Numbered from the stretch's first letter, positions 1 to 7,968 are shown. The stretch: 32,035 bases of DNA from Oscillibacter sp. (GCA_022795445.1 JAAWGR010000031.1:1-32035); one strand, 5' to 3'. The notes: a model not told the origin generated them from the sequence alone. Numbers and translations: made by a program.

Positions 1-212
1 AGCCATTCCCATGGCTGGGGGGTTGAACCCCCCATTTTCTCTTTTTCTTCGCGAAGAAAAAGAGAAAACGGGCCGTTCACGGTCCAAAAGAGAAAAAGAT
101 GCCCCTGCGGGGGCGTTTTAGGCCCGGTGGAATCTTACAGTGCCTATCGGTAAGACACGAGAAGACCACACGGACTTGGCGTGCCTCTCCTTCCGCTGTC
201 GCTGCTGCGGGG
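1..212 (-). repeat. Multi-hairpin intergenic repeat, copy A1
   Basis: Reverse-strand copy of a roughly 210-bp noncoding repeat also seen at 21841-22051 and 31861-32035. Read on the minus strand it holds, in order: a conserved head (CAGCGACAGCGGAAGGAGAG and about 60 nt more), a GC hairpin followed by a T-tract (85-118), CCGTGAACGG, a perfect palindrome of two 17-nt arms (35-51 and 52-68), a GGGGGG-TTCAA-CCCCCC hairpin, and the hairpin AGCCATGGGAATGGCT at the edge. It probably continues beyond the window start. No consistent ORF is shared with the other copies. Function unknown; it can at least act as a terminator. Confidence 0.85.
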
Positions 213-309
213 GCTGTTGGGGAACGGTTCGTCTAACGTTTCGCAATCTGGCAGCTCGCTGCATCTATCGTCAGAACGAACAAAGCGGTAGAAGTACACC
301 CTACAGCGG

Positions 310-508
310 GCACCGCAGAGCGACAGCGGCGGTAGACGCAGAGTCAAGTCCGTGTGAACTTCTCATGTAAAGAAGTACCATCTGACAGCAAGCACAGCAC
401 CTCACAGCGCTCTTTTCTCTTTGGACCGTGAACGGCCCGTTTCTCTTTTCTCTGGCGAGAGAAAAGAGAAATGGGGGGTTCAAACCCACCAGCTATGGGA
501 ATGGCTGA
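310..508 (+). repeat. Multi-hairpin intergenic repeat, diverged copy A2
   Basis: Forward, diverged copy of the same family, facing A1 across about 100 bp. It keeps the head motif (AGCGACAGCGG, AAGTCCGTGTG, CTTCTCATGT), the GGACCGTGAACGGCCCG block, a long palindrome (arms 440-453 and 458-471, loop GGCG), the GGGGGGTTCAAACCC element and the closing CTATGGGAATGGCTG. The GC terminator hairpin of the other copies is missing. The palindrome arms differ from the other copies at three positions, yet each change is matched on the opposite arm so pairing stays perfect. Confidence 0.75.
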
Positions 509-577
509 AAAGAACATGCGTCAGCCTGTCATGAATGTCCTTTTTGTGCATATGCTGTGGTGAAGGGGGATTTTGTT

Positions 578-1711
578 ATGCGTAAATTGATTGCGTCATT
601 CTGCGCCTTGCTTCTGTTTCTGGGGCCAGCTGCCTCCGCAGCCTATGCGGTGGAAGTCGACGCGCCATCTGCCCTATTGATGGAAAAAGAAACCGGCACC
701 GTTCTCTTCGCAAAGGATGAACATACCCAACGAGAACCCGCCAGTGTCACAAAGGTCATGACGCTTCTGCTCACCATGGAAGCCGTGGACAGCGGACAGC
801 TCTCCTATGATACCATGGTCACCGCCTCCGCCCACGCCTGCTCTATGGGCGGCTCCCAAATCTGGCTGAAAGAAAATGAACAAATGTCCGTTCATGATAT
901 GCTCAAAGCCGTGTGCGTTGTCTCCGCCAACGACTGCGCCGTCGCTCTGGCAGAACAGGTCGCCGGAAGCGAGGACGCCTTCGTCGAGCGCATGAACCAG
1001 CGCGCCCAGGAACTCGGCATGGAAGATACCCATTTCTGCAACGCTACCGGACTCCCAGCCGCCGGTCATGTTACCTCCGCCTACGACATCGCCCTTATGA
1101 GCCGGGAACTCATCCTGAACCACCCGGACATCCGCCAGTATACCACCATCTGGATGGACACCCTCCGGGACGGCACCTCTCAGCTGGTGAACACAAATCG
1201 CCTTGTGCGCTTCTTTGACGGCGCAACAGGCTTGAAAACCGGTTCCACAGACAGTGCCCTCTATTGCCTCTCCGGTACCGCTGAACGGGATGGCATGGAA
1301 CTGATCGCCGTTATCATGAAGGACGCAACCTCCAACCAGCGTTTTGAGGACGCCAAAACTTTGCTGACCTACGGGTTTTCCAATTACGCCCTATGTAAAA
1401 TTACCTTAGACACCCCGCTGCCGCCTGTACCGGTAGAACTGGGTTCCCAAGCGACGGTACAGCCGGTCCTGAGCGCCGGAGACGCGCTGCTGCTGGAAAA
1501 ATCCAAGGCGGGGAACCTGACACAAACCGTCTCCCTGGCGGAATCCATCGCCGCCCCCGTGGCGCCAGGCGACCGCTTGGGAACGCTAACTGTTACCTCC
1601 GGAGAGGAAATCGTGGCGGAACTGCCGCTGCTGGCTGGAGAATCCGTGCCCCGGGTGACCTATGGGCAGATGCTTTTGCGGCTGCTGAAAACGGCGTTTT
1701 TGGCGGATTGA
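578..1711 (+). CDS. dacF: D-alanyl-D-alanine carboxypeptidase (S11 family, DacF/PBP5-like)
   Basis: Trims the terminal D-Ala from peptidoglycan pentapeptides outside the membrane. The 377-residue protein begins with a signal peptide (about residues 1-24, ending AYA). The three penicillin-binding active-site motifs are all present: SVTK at 56-59, SAN at 115-117 and KTG at 219-221. The C-terminal third fits the PBP5 C-terminal beta domain. An upstream in-frame GTG at 557 exists, but the ATG at 578 lies 7 nt after a GAAGGGGGA ribosome site, so it was chosen. The gene follows repeat copies A1/A2 and is probably transcribed alone. Family is certain; the exact paralogue name is less so. Confidence 0.93.
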   Translation: MRKLIASFCALLLFLGPAASAAYAVEVDAPSALLMEKETGTVLFAKDEHTQREPASVTKVMTLLLTMEAVDSGQLSYDTMVTASAHACSMGGSQIWLKENEQMSVHDMLKAVCVVSANDCAVALAEQVAGSEDAFVERMNQRAQELGMEDTHFCNATGLPAAGHVTSAYDIALMSRELILNHPDIRQYTTIWMDTLRDGTSQLVNTNRLVRFFDGATGLKTGSTDSALYCLSGTAERDGMELIAVIMKDATSNQRFEDAKTLLTYGFSNYALCKITLDTPLPPVPVELGSQATVQPVLSAGDALLLEKSKAGNLTQTVSLAESIAAPVAPGDRLGTLTVTSGEEIVAELPLLAGESVPRVTYGQMLLRLLKTAFLAD

Positions 1712-1748
1712 ACCAAAGTGAACCTTGCGGTTTTGGCGGCCGCGGCTC

Positions 1749-1777
1749 TTGCTATTAACGGTAAATACTGGTATACT
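1749..1777 (+). promoter_or_regulatory. Promoter of pgi
   Basis: TTGCTA at 1749-1754 and TATACT at 1772-1777 are separated by 17 bp, with TGG just before the -10 (extended -10). Transcription would start near 1784, after the upstream in-frame ATG at 1780, which supports the later start of pgi. Confidence 0.75.
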
Positions 1778-1821
1778 ATATGTTACTGTTTCTCCAAACA
1801 AAAGAAAGGATGAATCATAAA

Positions 1822-3159
1822 ATGTTGAACGTCAAATTGTTCCAAATGCAGAAATTCCTGACCGAGCCCTATGAGGAGGCCCTCACCCCCGCTTTGAAGG
1901 AAGCCCAGGAAAAGCTTCAGAACGCTTCCGGCCTCGGCGGCGATTTCACCGGCTGGGTCCACCTGCCCCGGGACTATGACAAGGACGAATTCGCCCGCAT
2001 CAAAGCGGCCGCCAAGAAAATCCAAGGCAACTCCAAGGCCTTGGTTGTCATCGGCATCGGCGGCTCTTACCTGGGTGCGCGGGGCGTTATCGACTGCCTC
2101 TGCTCCCCGAACTATAACCTGAAGAAAAAAGATACCCCGAACGTCTACTTCATGGGCAACGGCCTCTCTGCCGACGCTATGAAGGAGGTCCTGGACCTCC
2201 TGGAAGGCCAGGACTTCTCCATCAACGTCATCTCCAAGTCCGGCACCACCACCGAGCCCGCCGTGGCCTTCCGCTTCTTCCGTGCGGAGCTGGAAAAGCG
2301 GTACGGAAAAGCGGGCGCCAAAGAGCGTATCTTTGCGACCACCGATAAGGCCCGGGGCGCCCTCAAGTCCCTGGCCACTGCCGAGGGCTGGGAAACCTTC
2401 GTGGTGCCCGACAACGTGGGCGGTCGCTACTCCGTCCTCACCGCCGTGGGCCTGCTGCCCATCGCCGTGGCCGGCATCGACATCGACGCCCTGATGGGCG
2501 GCGCGTCTCAGATGATGGAAGTCTGCGAGAAACAGGCCGATTTTACCTGCCCCTCCTGGACCTATGCCGCCGCACGCTTTGCGCTGTATAAGGCCGGTTA
2601 TCCCATCGAGGTCCTGGCTTGCTATGACCCCGCGTTCCGCTTCATGCTGGAGTGGTGGAAGCAGCTCTACGGCGAGAGCGAAGGCAAGGACGGCAAGGGC
2701 CTCTTCCCCGCCAGCGTGGAATTTACCGCCGATCTGCACTCCATGGGCCAGTATATGCAGGCCGGTACCCGGAACATTTTTGAGACCGTGGTGCGCCTGG
2801 GCGCGTCCGACAACCAGCTGTACGTCCCCAAGGATGAGGACGACGGCGACGGCCTGAACTTCCTGACGGGCGAGAGCATGGACTATATCCGCGACCGCGC
2901 AATGGAAGGCACCCTGCTGGCCCACTACGAGGGCGGCGTGCCGAACATGATCGTCCAGGCCGACGGCAAAACCGCAGAGGCCCTGGGCCAGCTGATCTAC
3001 TTCTTCGAGTACGCCTGCGGCCTCTCCGGCTACCTGCTGGAGGTCAACCCCTTCGACCAGCCCGGCGTGGAGGCTTACAAGAAGAACATGTTCGCCCTGC
3101 TGGGCAAGCCCGGCTATGAGGCGCAAAAGGCAGAACTGGAAGCTAAGCTGAAGAATTAA
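1822..3159 (+). CDS. pgi: Glucose-6-phosphate isomerase
   Basis: Interconverts glucose 6-phosphate and fructose 6-phosphate in glycolysis and gluconeogenesis; cytosolic. The 445-residue length matches the compact bacterial (Bacillus-type) form. Visible family signatures are VVIGIGGSYLGARG near residue 70, the sugar-phosphate SIS segment around SKSGTTTEPA, GRYSVLTAVGLLP, and the C-terminal signature EVNPFDQPGVEAYKKN. In-frame ATGs lie at 1780 and 1810. The first falls at the predicted transcript start and the second directly abuts the AAAGGA site, so 1822, with about 11 nt of spacing, was preferred. A strong hairpin follows the stop. Confidence 0.96.
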   Translation: MLNVKLFQMQKFLTEPYEEALTPALKEAQEKLQNASGLGGDFTGWVHLPRDYDKDEFARIKAAAKKIQGNSKALVVIGIGGSYLGARGVIDCLCSPNYNLKKKDTPNVYFMGNGLSADAMKEVLDLLEGQDFSINVISKSGTTTEPAVAFRFFRAELEKRYGKAGAKERIFATTDKARGALKSLATAEGWETFVVPDNVGGRYSVLTAVGLLPIAVAGIDIDALMGGASQMMEVCEKQADFTCPSWTYAAARFALYKAGYPIEVLACYDPAFRFMLEWWKQLYGESEGKDGKGLFPASVEFTADLHSMGQYMQAGTRNIFETVVRLGASDNQLYVPKDEDDGDGLNFLTGESMDYIRDRAMEGTLLAHYEGGVPNMIVQADGKTAEALGQLIYFFEYACGLSGYLLEVNPFDQPGVEAYKKNMFALLGKPGYEAQKAELEAKLKN

Positions 3160-3167
3160 AAACGTCC

Positions 3168-3193
3168 AAGGGCGGGCCAAAAGGCCCGCCCTT
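3168..3193. terminator. Bidirectional hairpin between pgi and the 3197-3757 gene
   Basis: AAGGGCGGGCC (3168-3178), AAAA loop, GGCCCGCCCTT (3183-3193). It lies between two convergent genes and can serve both. The T-tract is better on the minus strand (TTTTT after the stem). Confidence 0.8.
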
Positions 3194-3196
3194 ATA

Positions 3197-3757
3197 TCAA
3201 TCCCAACATCCGCAGGAGACAACCAGCAGTGCGCTGCGCTTGACCGCCCAATAGACGGCATCCCCACCATCACTGCCGCCAAGTTCGATTACCTTCGCAT
3301 TCTCAAAACGGTCAAGGTACCGCTTCTGCTGGGAGACAGGGATTTTATTTACGTTGGCGAAAAACTGTATTTCCTCCGCCAGATACGCCCAATCCCGCTT
3401 GATCAACCGCACTTCCCGGAAAATGGCATACGCTTGATACAGCTTTTTCCCCTGGGCCAGACAGCACGTCCGTTCCGCTGGCGGAATGTCCCAAAAGCCA
3501 GGTTCCCATTCCTCCGCATGAGCCATGCCGGACAAAACGGATTGTACATATGCCTCTGCGGCGTGGTGAAGGATGATGTAACCTCTTGGAAATTCGTAAG
3601 CGTCCAGCCGAATGCCCAGCGGGTAGGTGCGAAACCAGTCTTCATGCCGTTCTTCCGCATCCTGCCAGGTCAGCCCTTCCGCAATGCGGCAGAATGCGCC
3701 ATAGTCTGCCAAAAGCCCCCGCAGCTGCTTCAAAAACTCTTCCATGTAATCATCCAT
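3197..3757 (-). CDS. Hypothetical protein, 186 aa
   Basis: I do not recognise the family. The protein is soluble-looking, has no signal peptide or membrane segment, and is rich in aromatic residues and Trp (AEEWEPGFWDIPP, KRDWAYLAEEIQFF). It ends in a hydrophobic tail with clustered cysteines (VVSCGCWD). ATG at 3757 follows a GGGGGCG stretch; a second in-frame ATG (3745) is possible. A well-formed promoter lies upstream at 3802-3829 and a hairpin at its end, so it is probably a real monocistronic gene. It runs opposite to its neighbours. Confidence 0.7.
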   Translation of the reverse strand: MDDYMEEFLKQLRGLLADYGAFCRIAEGLTWQDAEERHEDWFRTYPLGIRLDAYEFPRGYIILHHAAEAYVQSVLSGMAHAEEWEPGFWDIPPAERTCCLAQGKKLYQAYAIFREVRLIKRDWAYLAEEIQFFANVNKIPVSQQKRYLDRFENAKVIELGGSDGGDAVYWAVKRSALLVVSCGCWD

Positions 3758-3801
3758 ACTTTCCAGACGCCCCCTCTGTACGGCCAGCTTTCCTGTACAG
3801 C

Positions 3802-3829
3802 ATTATACGTGGATTGAGAATTTTTGCAA
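3802..3829 (-). promoter_or_regulatory. Promoter of the 3197-3757 gene
   Basis: Minus-strand TTGCAA (3824-3829), 16-bp spacer, perfect TATAAT (3802-3807). It sits about 45 bp upstream of the ATG. Confidence 0.7.
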
Positions 3830-3872
3830 GCCAACAAATCGGCAAAATCCCAAACGCCCTGCAAAATAGGAG

Positions 3873-3901
3873 TTGTTTTTTCCACTAGGATGTGGTATCC
3901 T
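3873..3901 (+). promoter_or_regulatory. Promoter of the small P-loop gene
   Basis: TTGTTT (3873-3878), 17-bp spacer, TATCCT (3896-3901), preceded by TGTGG as an extended -10. It is divergent from the minus-strand promoter at 3802-3829. Confidence 0.55.
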
Positions 3902-3945
3902 GGTAGAAACCACCCGGGAAAATTGAAATGACAGGAGTGATTACT

Positions 3946-4356
3946 ATGGTTCGATTGATCATGGGTATGAAGGGGTCTGGCAAGACCAAACAGCTTATCG
4001 AACTGATCAACAACGCGGCAAAAGACGAACCCGGCCATGTGGTCTGCATCGAGGCCAACCACAACATGACATTTGATATCCATTATCAGATCCGTCTCAT
4101 TGGCGCACACGAATATAACCTCAACAGCTACGACGTATACCGCGGCTTCCTCAGCGGCCTCTACGCCGGCAATTACGATATCACCCACGTCTTCATCGAC
4201 AACCTTTGCAAAACCGTTGGCCGCGAAGCGGACAAGGATACCGAAGCCTTCATCAATTGGCTCGATGCCTTCAGCGAGCAGAACGGCATCAAGTTCACCG
4301 TCACCATCAGCGCCGAACCCTCCGCCCTCAGCGAGGATATGCAGCGCTTCATGTAA
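3946..4356 (+). CDS. Small P-loop NTPase-like protein
   Basis: A 136-residue protein that starts almost directly with a Walker A motif (GMKGSGKT, residues 7-14) after a short beta strand (VRLIM). A Walker B-like strand follows (ITHVFIDNL, near residue 80). It ends with a segment typical of compact P-loop folds (IKFTVTISAEP). It lacks any appended domain, so substrate and role are unknown; a nucleotide-binding regulator or kinase-like protein is possible. An earlier ATG at 3928 is in frame, but ACAGGAGTG at 3931-3939 lies 7 nt before 3946, which decides the start. It has its own promoter and terminator. Confidence 0.75.
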   Translation: MVRLIMGMKGSGKTKQLIELINNAAKDEPGHVVCIEANHNMTFDIHYQIRLIGAHEYNLNSYDVYRGFLSGLYAGNYDITHVFIDNLCKTVGREADKDTEAFINWLDAFSEQNGIKFTVTISAEPSALSEDMQRFM

Positions 4357-4368
4357 GCATGGACGCCG

Positions 4369-4400
4369 GAGCCTCCATCTTGGGATGGGGGCTCTTTTTC
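4369..4400 (+). terminator. Rho-independent terminator after the P-loop gene
   Basis: GAGCC-CCATC pairs with GATGG-GGCTC around a TTGG loop, followed by TTTTTCTCTTTT. The tail overlaps the -35 region of the next promoter. Confidence 0.85.
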
Positions 4401-4402
4401 TC

Positions 4403-4431
4403 TTTTCATTTCCAGGGAAATGTGGTATAAT
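4403..4431 (+). promoter_or_regulatory. Promoter of the NUDIX / two-component operon
   Basis: TTTTCA (4403-4408), 17-bp spacer, perfect TATAAT (4426-4431) with an extended TGG. It is about 45 bp upstream of the NUDIX start. No other clear promoter is visible before the response regulator, so it may serve both. Confidence 0.75.
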
Positions 4432-4474
4432 GACCCAAACGTTTCAAACCGCGGACAAGGAAGGGTGATCGGAT

Positions 4475-5017
4475 ATGTATGACCGTTTGGATGAGGAATT
4501 CGTCAGCCGCAAGGATATTTTTACAGGCCATATCGTAGGCCTCCACGTGGACCAGGTGCGCCTGCCCAACGGCAGTCTCGCCAGCCGGGAAGTCGTGGAC
4601 CACGGCGGCGGCGTGGCCGTCCTGCCGTTGGACCATGAGAACAACGTCCTGGCCGTGCGGCAGTACCGCTATGTGTTCGGCAAAACGCTGCTGGAAATCC
4701 CCGCCGGGAAACTCGACCCCGACGAAGACCCCGCCGCGGGCGGCCTGCGGGAGCTGCTGGAGGAAACCGGCGCCGTGCCGGAAATCTTCCAGCCCCTGGG
4801 GCACATCCTGCCCTCCCCAGGCTGCTACGGCGAGACGCTGTACCTCTTCCTCGCCCGGGGCCTGAAGATGCAGGGCCAGCACTTGGACCCAGACGAATTT
4901 CTACAGGTGGAACGGGTCCCCTTTGGCGAGATGGTCCACCGCTGCCTCACCGGCGAGCTGGAGGACGCCAAGACGGTCGCCGCTGTGCTGAAAGCAAAAC
5001 TGCTGCTGAATCTGTAA
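4475..5017 (+). CDS. nudF: NUDIX hydrolase, ADP-ribose pyrophosphatase type
   Basis: Hydrolyses nucleoside diphosphate-X compounds; the closest family is ADP-ribose pyrophosphatase (ADP-ribose to AMP and ribose 5-phosphate). The 180-residue protein contains a perfect NUDIX box (G-x5-E-x7-RELLEETGA) in the middle, with the family's preceding YRYVFGKTLLEIPAG segment that shapes the substrate pocket. ATG at 4475 follows AAGGAAGGG. Only 26 bp separate it from the response regulator, so the two are likely cotranscribed. The family is clear; the preferred substrate is inferred from similarity. Confidence 0.9.
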   Translation: MYDRLDEEFVSRKDIFTGHIVGLHVDQVRLPNGSLASREVVDHGGGVAVLPLDHENNVLAVRQYRYVFGKTLLEIPAGKLDPDEDPAAGGLRELLEETGAVPEIFQPLGHILPSPGCYGETLYLFLARGLKMQGQHLDPDEFLQVERVPFGEMVHRCLTGELEDAKTVAAVLKAKLLLNL

Positions 5018-5043
5018 ATTGAACAAAAAGAAGGTGGATGCAT

Positions 5044-5769
5044 ATGCCCGGCGAGAAAACCGAAACCCAAAGACTGGTTTTAGTGGTAGAAGATGAAAAG
5101 AGTATTGCGGACATTCTGCGCTTCAACCTGGAGCTGAAAAACTACCGCGTCAGCACCGCCTACGACGGCGAGGAGGGCCTCGCCAAAGCCCGTGCGGAGA
5201 AGCCGGATTTGATTTTATTGGATATCATGCTGCCGAAGATGATCGGCTTTGAGGTGTGCGAGATTCTGCGCAAAGAGGGGAACAATGTCCCCATCATCCT
5301 CCTGACCGCCCGGGAAGAGGAGGACGACAAAGTTAAGGGCCTGGAAATTGGCGCGGACGACTATATCACAAAGCCCTTTTCCATGCGGGAGGTCATTGCG
5401 CGGGTGGAGGCCAATATCCGCCGCAACGTCATGCCCCAGCATCCCGTAGCCGCAGCGGACAGCGCGATGCCCGTCTCCGGGAACCTGTCCATCAATACCG
5501 ACAGCCACCAGGTGTTCCGGGCGGGGAAGGTCATCAGCCTGACCCAGCGGGAATATGAGCTGCTGACGTTTTTAGCCAGCCACCCGAACAAGGTGTATTC
5601 CCGGGTGGATTTGATGGAGCAGGTCTGGAACTACGGCTATGTGGGCGACGATGTGCGGACCGTGGACGTCACCGTCCGCCGCCTGCGGGAGAAGATCGAG
5701 GCCGACCCTGCCAACCCGCAGTATATCCTGACGCGCCGCGGGGCGGGGTACTACTTTGCGGTGAATTGA
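5044..5769 (+). CDS. Response regulator, OmpR/PhoB family (WalR/PhoP-like)
   Basis: DNA-binding output half of a two-component system. The 241-residue protein has an N-terminal receiver domain with the acidic pair (VVEDE), phosphoacceptor Asp60 (LILLDIMLP) and conserved Lys110 (TKPF). The C-terminal winged-helix domain is also present (TQREYELLTFLASHPNKVYSR ... DVTVRRLREKI ... TRRGAGYYF). The ATG at 5044 was chosen over 5038 because AAGGTGG at 5031-5037 directly abuts the earlier one. The partner kinase is at 6163, separated by a small unrelated-looking gene. Operon shape resembles WalRK, but PhoPR-like regulators cannot be excluded. Confidence 0.93.
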   Translation: MPGEKTETQRLVLVVEDEKSIADILRFNLELKNYRVSTAYDGEEGLAKARAEKPDLILLDIMLPKMIGFEVCEILRKEGNNVPIILLTAREEEDDKVKGLEIGADDYITKPFSMREVIARVEANIRRNVMPQHPVAAADSAMPVSGNLSINTDSHQVFRAGKVISLTQREYELLTFLASHPNKVYSRVDLMEQVWNYGYVGDDVRTVDVTVRRLREKIEADPANPQYILTRRGAGYYFAVN

Positions 5770-5900
5770 CCGGTAGGAAACGCCCCTCCGCAACCCTGAA
5801 CTTGGAGAGGTTGATGGAACCATCAATGGCAGCTTGAAGCTAAAAATTGGATGCACGATAATCAGAGTAACAAATCGGGATTTCAAAGGAGAAATTTTTG
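5770..5900 (+). other. AT-rich spacer with a small hairpin between response regulator and DUF6440 gene
   Basis: TTGATGG-AA-CCATCAA is a perfect short hairpin near 5810-5825. There is no T-tract after it, so it is not a convincing terminator. I see no clear promoter. Confidence 0.4.
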
Positions 5901-6062
5901 ATGGAACGTTTTAAAAAGGTTTATAGCCAAGGAACGATTGATGTGATTGAAATTTGGGTGGACACGGAGACAGGTGTAAATTATGTATTCCACAGGAATG
6001 GAACTGCGGCAGGCTTTACCCCATTACTGGATCAAGAGGGAAAACCGATCGTAACACCATAA
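5901..6062 (+). CDS. Small DUF6440-like protein, 53 aa
   Basis: The ORF begins MERFKKVYSQGTIDVIE and ends GKPIVTP. The middle holds IWVDTETGVNYVFHRNG and a GFTPLLDQEGKP turn. This pattern (KxxYSxG..EIWVDxETGVNYLF....G.TPLLDxxGKP) matches the DUF6440 family of about 50-60-residue Firmicute proteins as I recall it; function unknown. ATG at 5901 has a strong AAAGGAGA site at 5885-5892. The gene and its flanks are clearly more AT-rich than the two-component genes on either side. It may be an insertion into the operon, since regulator and kinase genes usually abut. Confidence 0.85.
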   Translation: MERFKKVYSQGTIDVIEIWVDTETGVNYVFHRNGTAAGFTPLLDQEGKPIVTP

Positions 6063-6162
6063 CTTCCAGTTTGAAAGAACCGCTCAATTCGTCCTTTTAG
6101 CGAAGGTGGGAATTCATAGACTTTTATCAACATGAAGGGTAAAAAGGGAGAAAGAAGGTGCC

Positions 6163-7968
6163 GTGTTGTTCCGCAGCCTGCATATGAAGCTGTCGCTGAT
6201 CCTGCTGCTTTTGATCACCTCGCTGATGGCGGTGGTGGGGGCATTTTTGACCATCAACGTCTCCGGCTTCTTCACCGACACATTCTATCAGCAGATCGAC
6301 AGCGTCTTTGGCGCGGACCAGCCGGATTTTGTGGCGTCCCTCCGCAGCGAAGCCGCCCAGGAGGATGGGGCTACCCGCATCCGTGACCTGATGGACGTTA
6401 CCGCCGGCAAGCTGGGCGTCGACTACCGTACCCGGAACTTTTTCGTCCTGGACGGCGTGACAGGAGCCTATTTGGCCGGCTCCGCGGAGGAAAGCGCCCT
6501 GCCCAGGGAACAGAGTCCCAACCTGCTTACCGCCCGCAACGCCATCGCCCAGGGCGACGAGACCACCGTGGGGGACGTCAGCGACATCACCGCCGATTAT
6601 ATGGACGCCGCGATTCCGATCCTTGGCGGGGATAACGCGTTCATCATCTATATCCTCGACAACCGGGAAACGGTTTCCGGACTGAACGGGCAGCTGTTTT
6701 TGATCATCATGCAGGCGCTGATCATCGGTTTGCTGATTTCGGTCCTGCTGAGCTTCCTGCTGTCCAAAACCATGGTGGGGCCCATCGAAAAACTGACTGC
6801 CGGAGCCGAGCGCGTAGCCTCCGGAGATTTTAACAGCGCCCTGCCGGTGGAATCCACCGACGAGATCGGCATCCTGACCGGTACGTTTAACGAAATGGCG
6901 GGGGTGCTGCAATCTACCCTGGCAGCGGTGGAAAATGAGCGCAACAAACTGGATACCCTGTTCCTGCATATGACCGATGGCGTAGTTGCCTTCGACCACG
7001 CGGGAAAACTCATCCACTGCAATCCCGCTGCCAATACGATGCTTCAGCGCACCGTGGCGGCGGATTGCACCTATGGCGAACTGTTCGGCACGCTCTATCC
7101 TTTTCAGCAGATGCTGGCCCTTCAGCGGCCCAACTATGCCGAGGGGGAGCTGCTGGTGAAGGACCGGACGCTGGAGGTCTATCTGGCCCCCTTCTCCGAC
7201 CAGGAGCGGGGCGGCGTCCTGATCGTTCTCCACGACGTGACGGAACAGCACCGCAATGAAGAACGCCGGAAGGAATTCGTCGCCAACGTCTCCCACGAGC
7301 TGCGGACGCCCCTGACCAACGTCCGCAGTTACGCAGAAACCCTGCGGGATGCCGAAGGAGCCATCCCGCCCAGTACCGCCAACAGTTTTTTGGACATTAT
7401 TATCAAGGAAACCGACCGCATGACCCATATCGTTCAGGACCTGCTCACTCTTTCCCGCCTGGACCGGGGCGGGGCGGAACTGGTGCTGTCCCGCTTCCCC
7501 TTTGGGGAGGCCATTGAGAGCGTGGCGCGTTCCAGCGCCCTCAGCGCCCAGCAGCACGGCCATACGCTGACCTATGGCGATATGGAGCCGCTGCCGCTGG
7601 TCGTCGGCGACCGCAGCCGCCTGGAACAGGTGATGATGAACGTTTTGGGCAACGCCATCAAGTACACCCCGGATGGCGGGAATATCCGCATCACCGCCGG
7701 TTCTACGGAGGATACGGTCTGGATGGAGGTCTGGGACGATGGCATCGGTATCCCGGAGAAGGACCGGGAACACATCTTTGACCGTTTTTACCGGGTGGAC
7801 AAGGCCCGTTCCCGGGAATCCGGCGGCACGGGGCTGGGGCTGTCCATTGCCCGGGAAATCGTTGAACGGCATCACGGCACGATTTCGATTGTTGATCATG
7901 AGGGGCCGGGGACCACGGTCCGGCTGGTTTTGCCCATCGGGCAGGAGAGAGGAGGCGCGACGGCATGA
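6163..7968 (+). CDS. Sensor histidine kinase (WalK/PhoR-like)
   Basis: Membrane partner of the response regulator. The 601 residues run in order: TM1 (about 8-30), extracytoplasmic sensor region (about 31-165), TM2 (about 168-192), HAMP (about 193-245), PAS (about 255-360), HisKA with phospho-accepting His378 in NVSHELRTPL, and HATPase_c. The HATPase_c shows the N box (NVLGNAIKYTPDGG), G1 (DDGIGIP) and G2 (GTGLGLS) motifs. The start is a GTG preceded by GAAGG; the ATG at 6184 would leave a shorter N-terminus. Its stop overlaps the next start (ATGA), so translation is coupled. The TM-sensor-TM-HAMP-PAS order is that of WalK and PhoR. Confidence 0.93.
   Translation: MLFRSLHMKLSLILLLLITSLMAVVGAFLTINVSGFFTDTFYQQIDSVFGADQPDFVASLRSEAAQEDGATRIRDLMDVTAGKLGVDYRTRNFFVLDGVTGAYLAGSAEESALPREQSPNLLTARNAIAQGDETTVGDVSDITADYMDAAIPILGGDNAFIIYILDNRETVSGLNGQLFLIIMQALIIGLLISVLLSFLLSKTMVGPIEKLTAGAERVASGDFNSALPVESTDEIGILTGTFNEMAGVLQSTLAAVENERNKLDTLFLHMTDGVVAFDHAGKLIHCNPAANTMLQRTVAADCTYGELFGTLYPFQQMLALQRPNYAEGELLVKDRTLEVYLAPFSDQERGGVLIVLHDVTEQHRNEERRKEFVANVSHELRTPLTNVRSYAETLRDAEGAIPPSTANSFLDIIIKETDRMTHIVQDLLTLSRLDRGGAELVLSRFPFGEAIESVARSSALSAQQHGHTLTYGDMEPLPLVVGDRSRLEQVMMNVLGNAIKYTPDGGNIRITAGSTEDTVWMEVWDDGIGIPEKDREHIFDRFYRVDKARSRESGGTGLGLSIAREIVERHHGTISIVDHEGPGTTVRLVLPIGQERGGATA

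Noticed and set aside
144-347. Short frames inside the repeats that share EDHTDLACLSFRCR
   Set aside because: The shared peptide simply reflects the shared DNA. Start codons and frame ends differ between copies and no ribosome site is present, so coding is unlikely.
1783-3282. 499-codon open frame antisense to pgi
   Set aside because: It mirrors the pgi coding frame, has no ribosome site, and its translation is His/Gly/Ala/Val-rich as expected of the reverse complement of a GC-rich gene.
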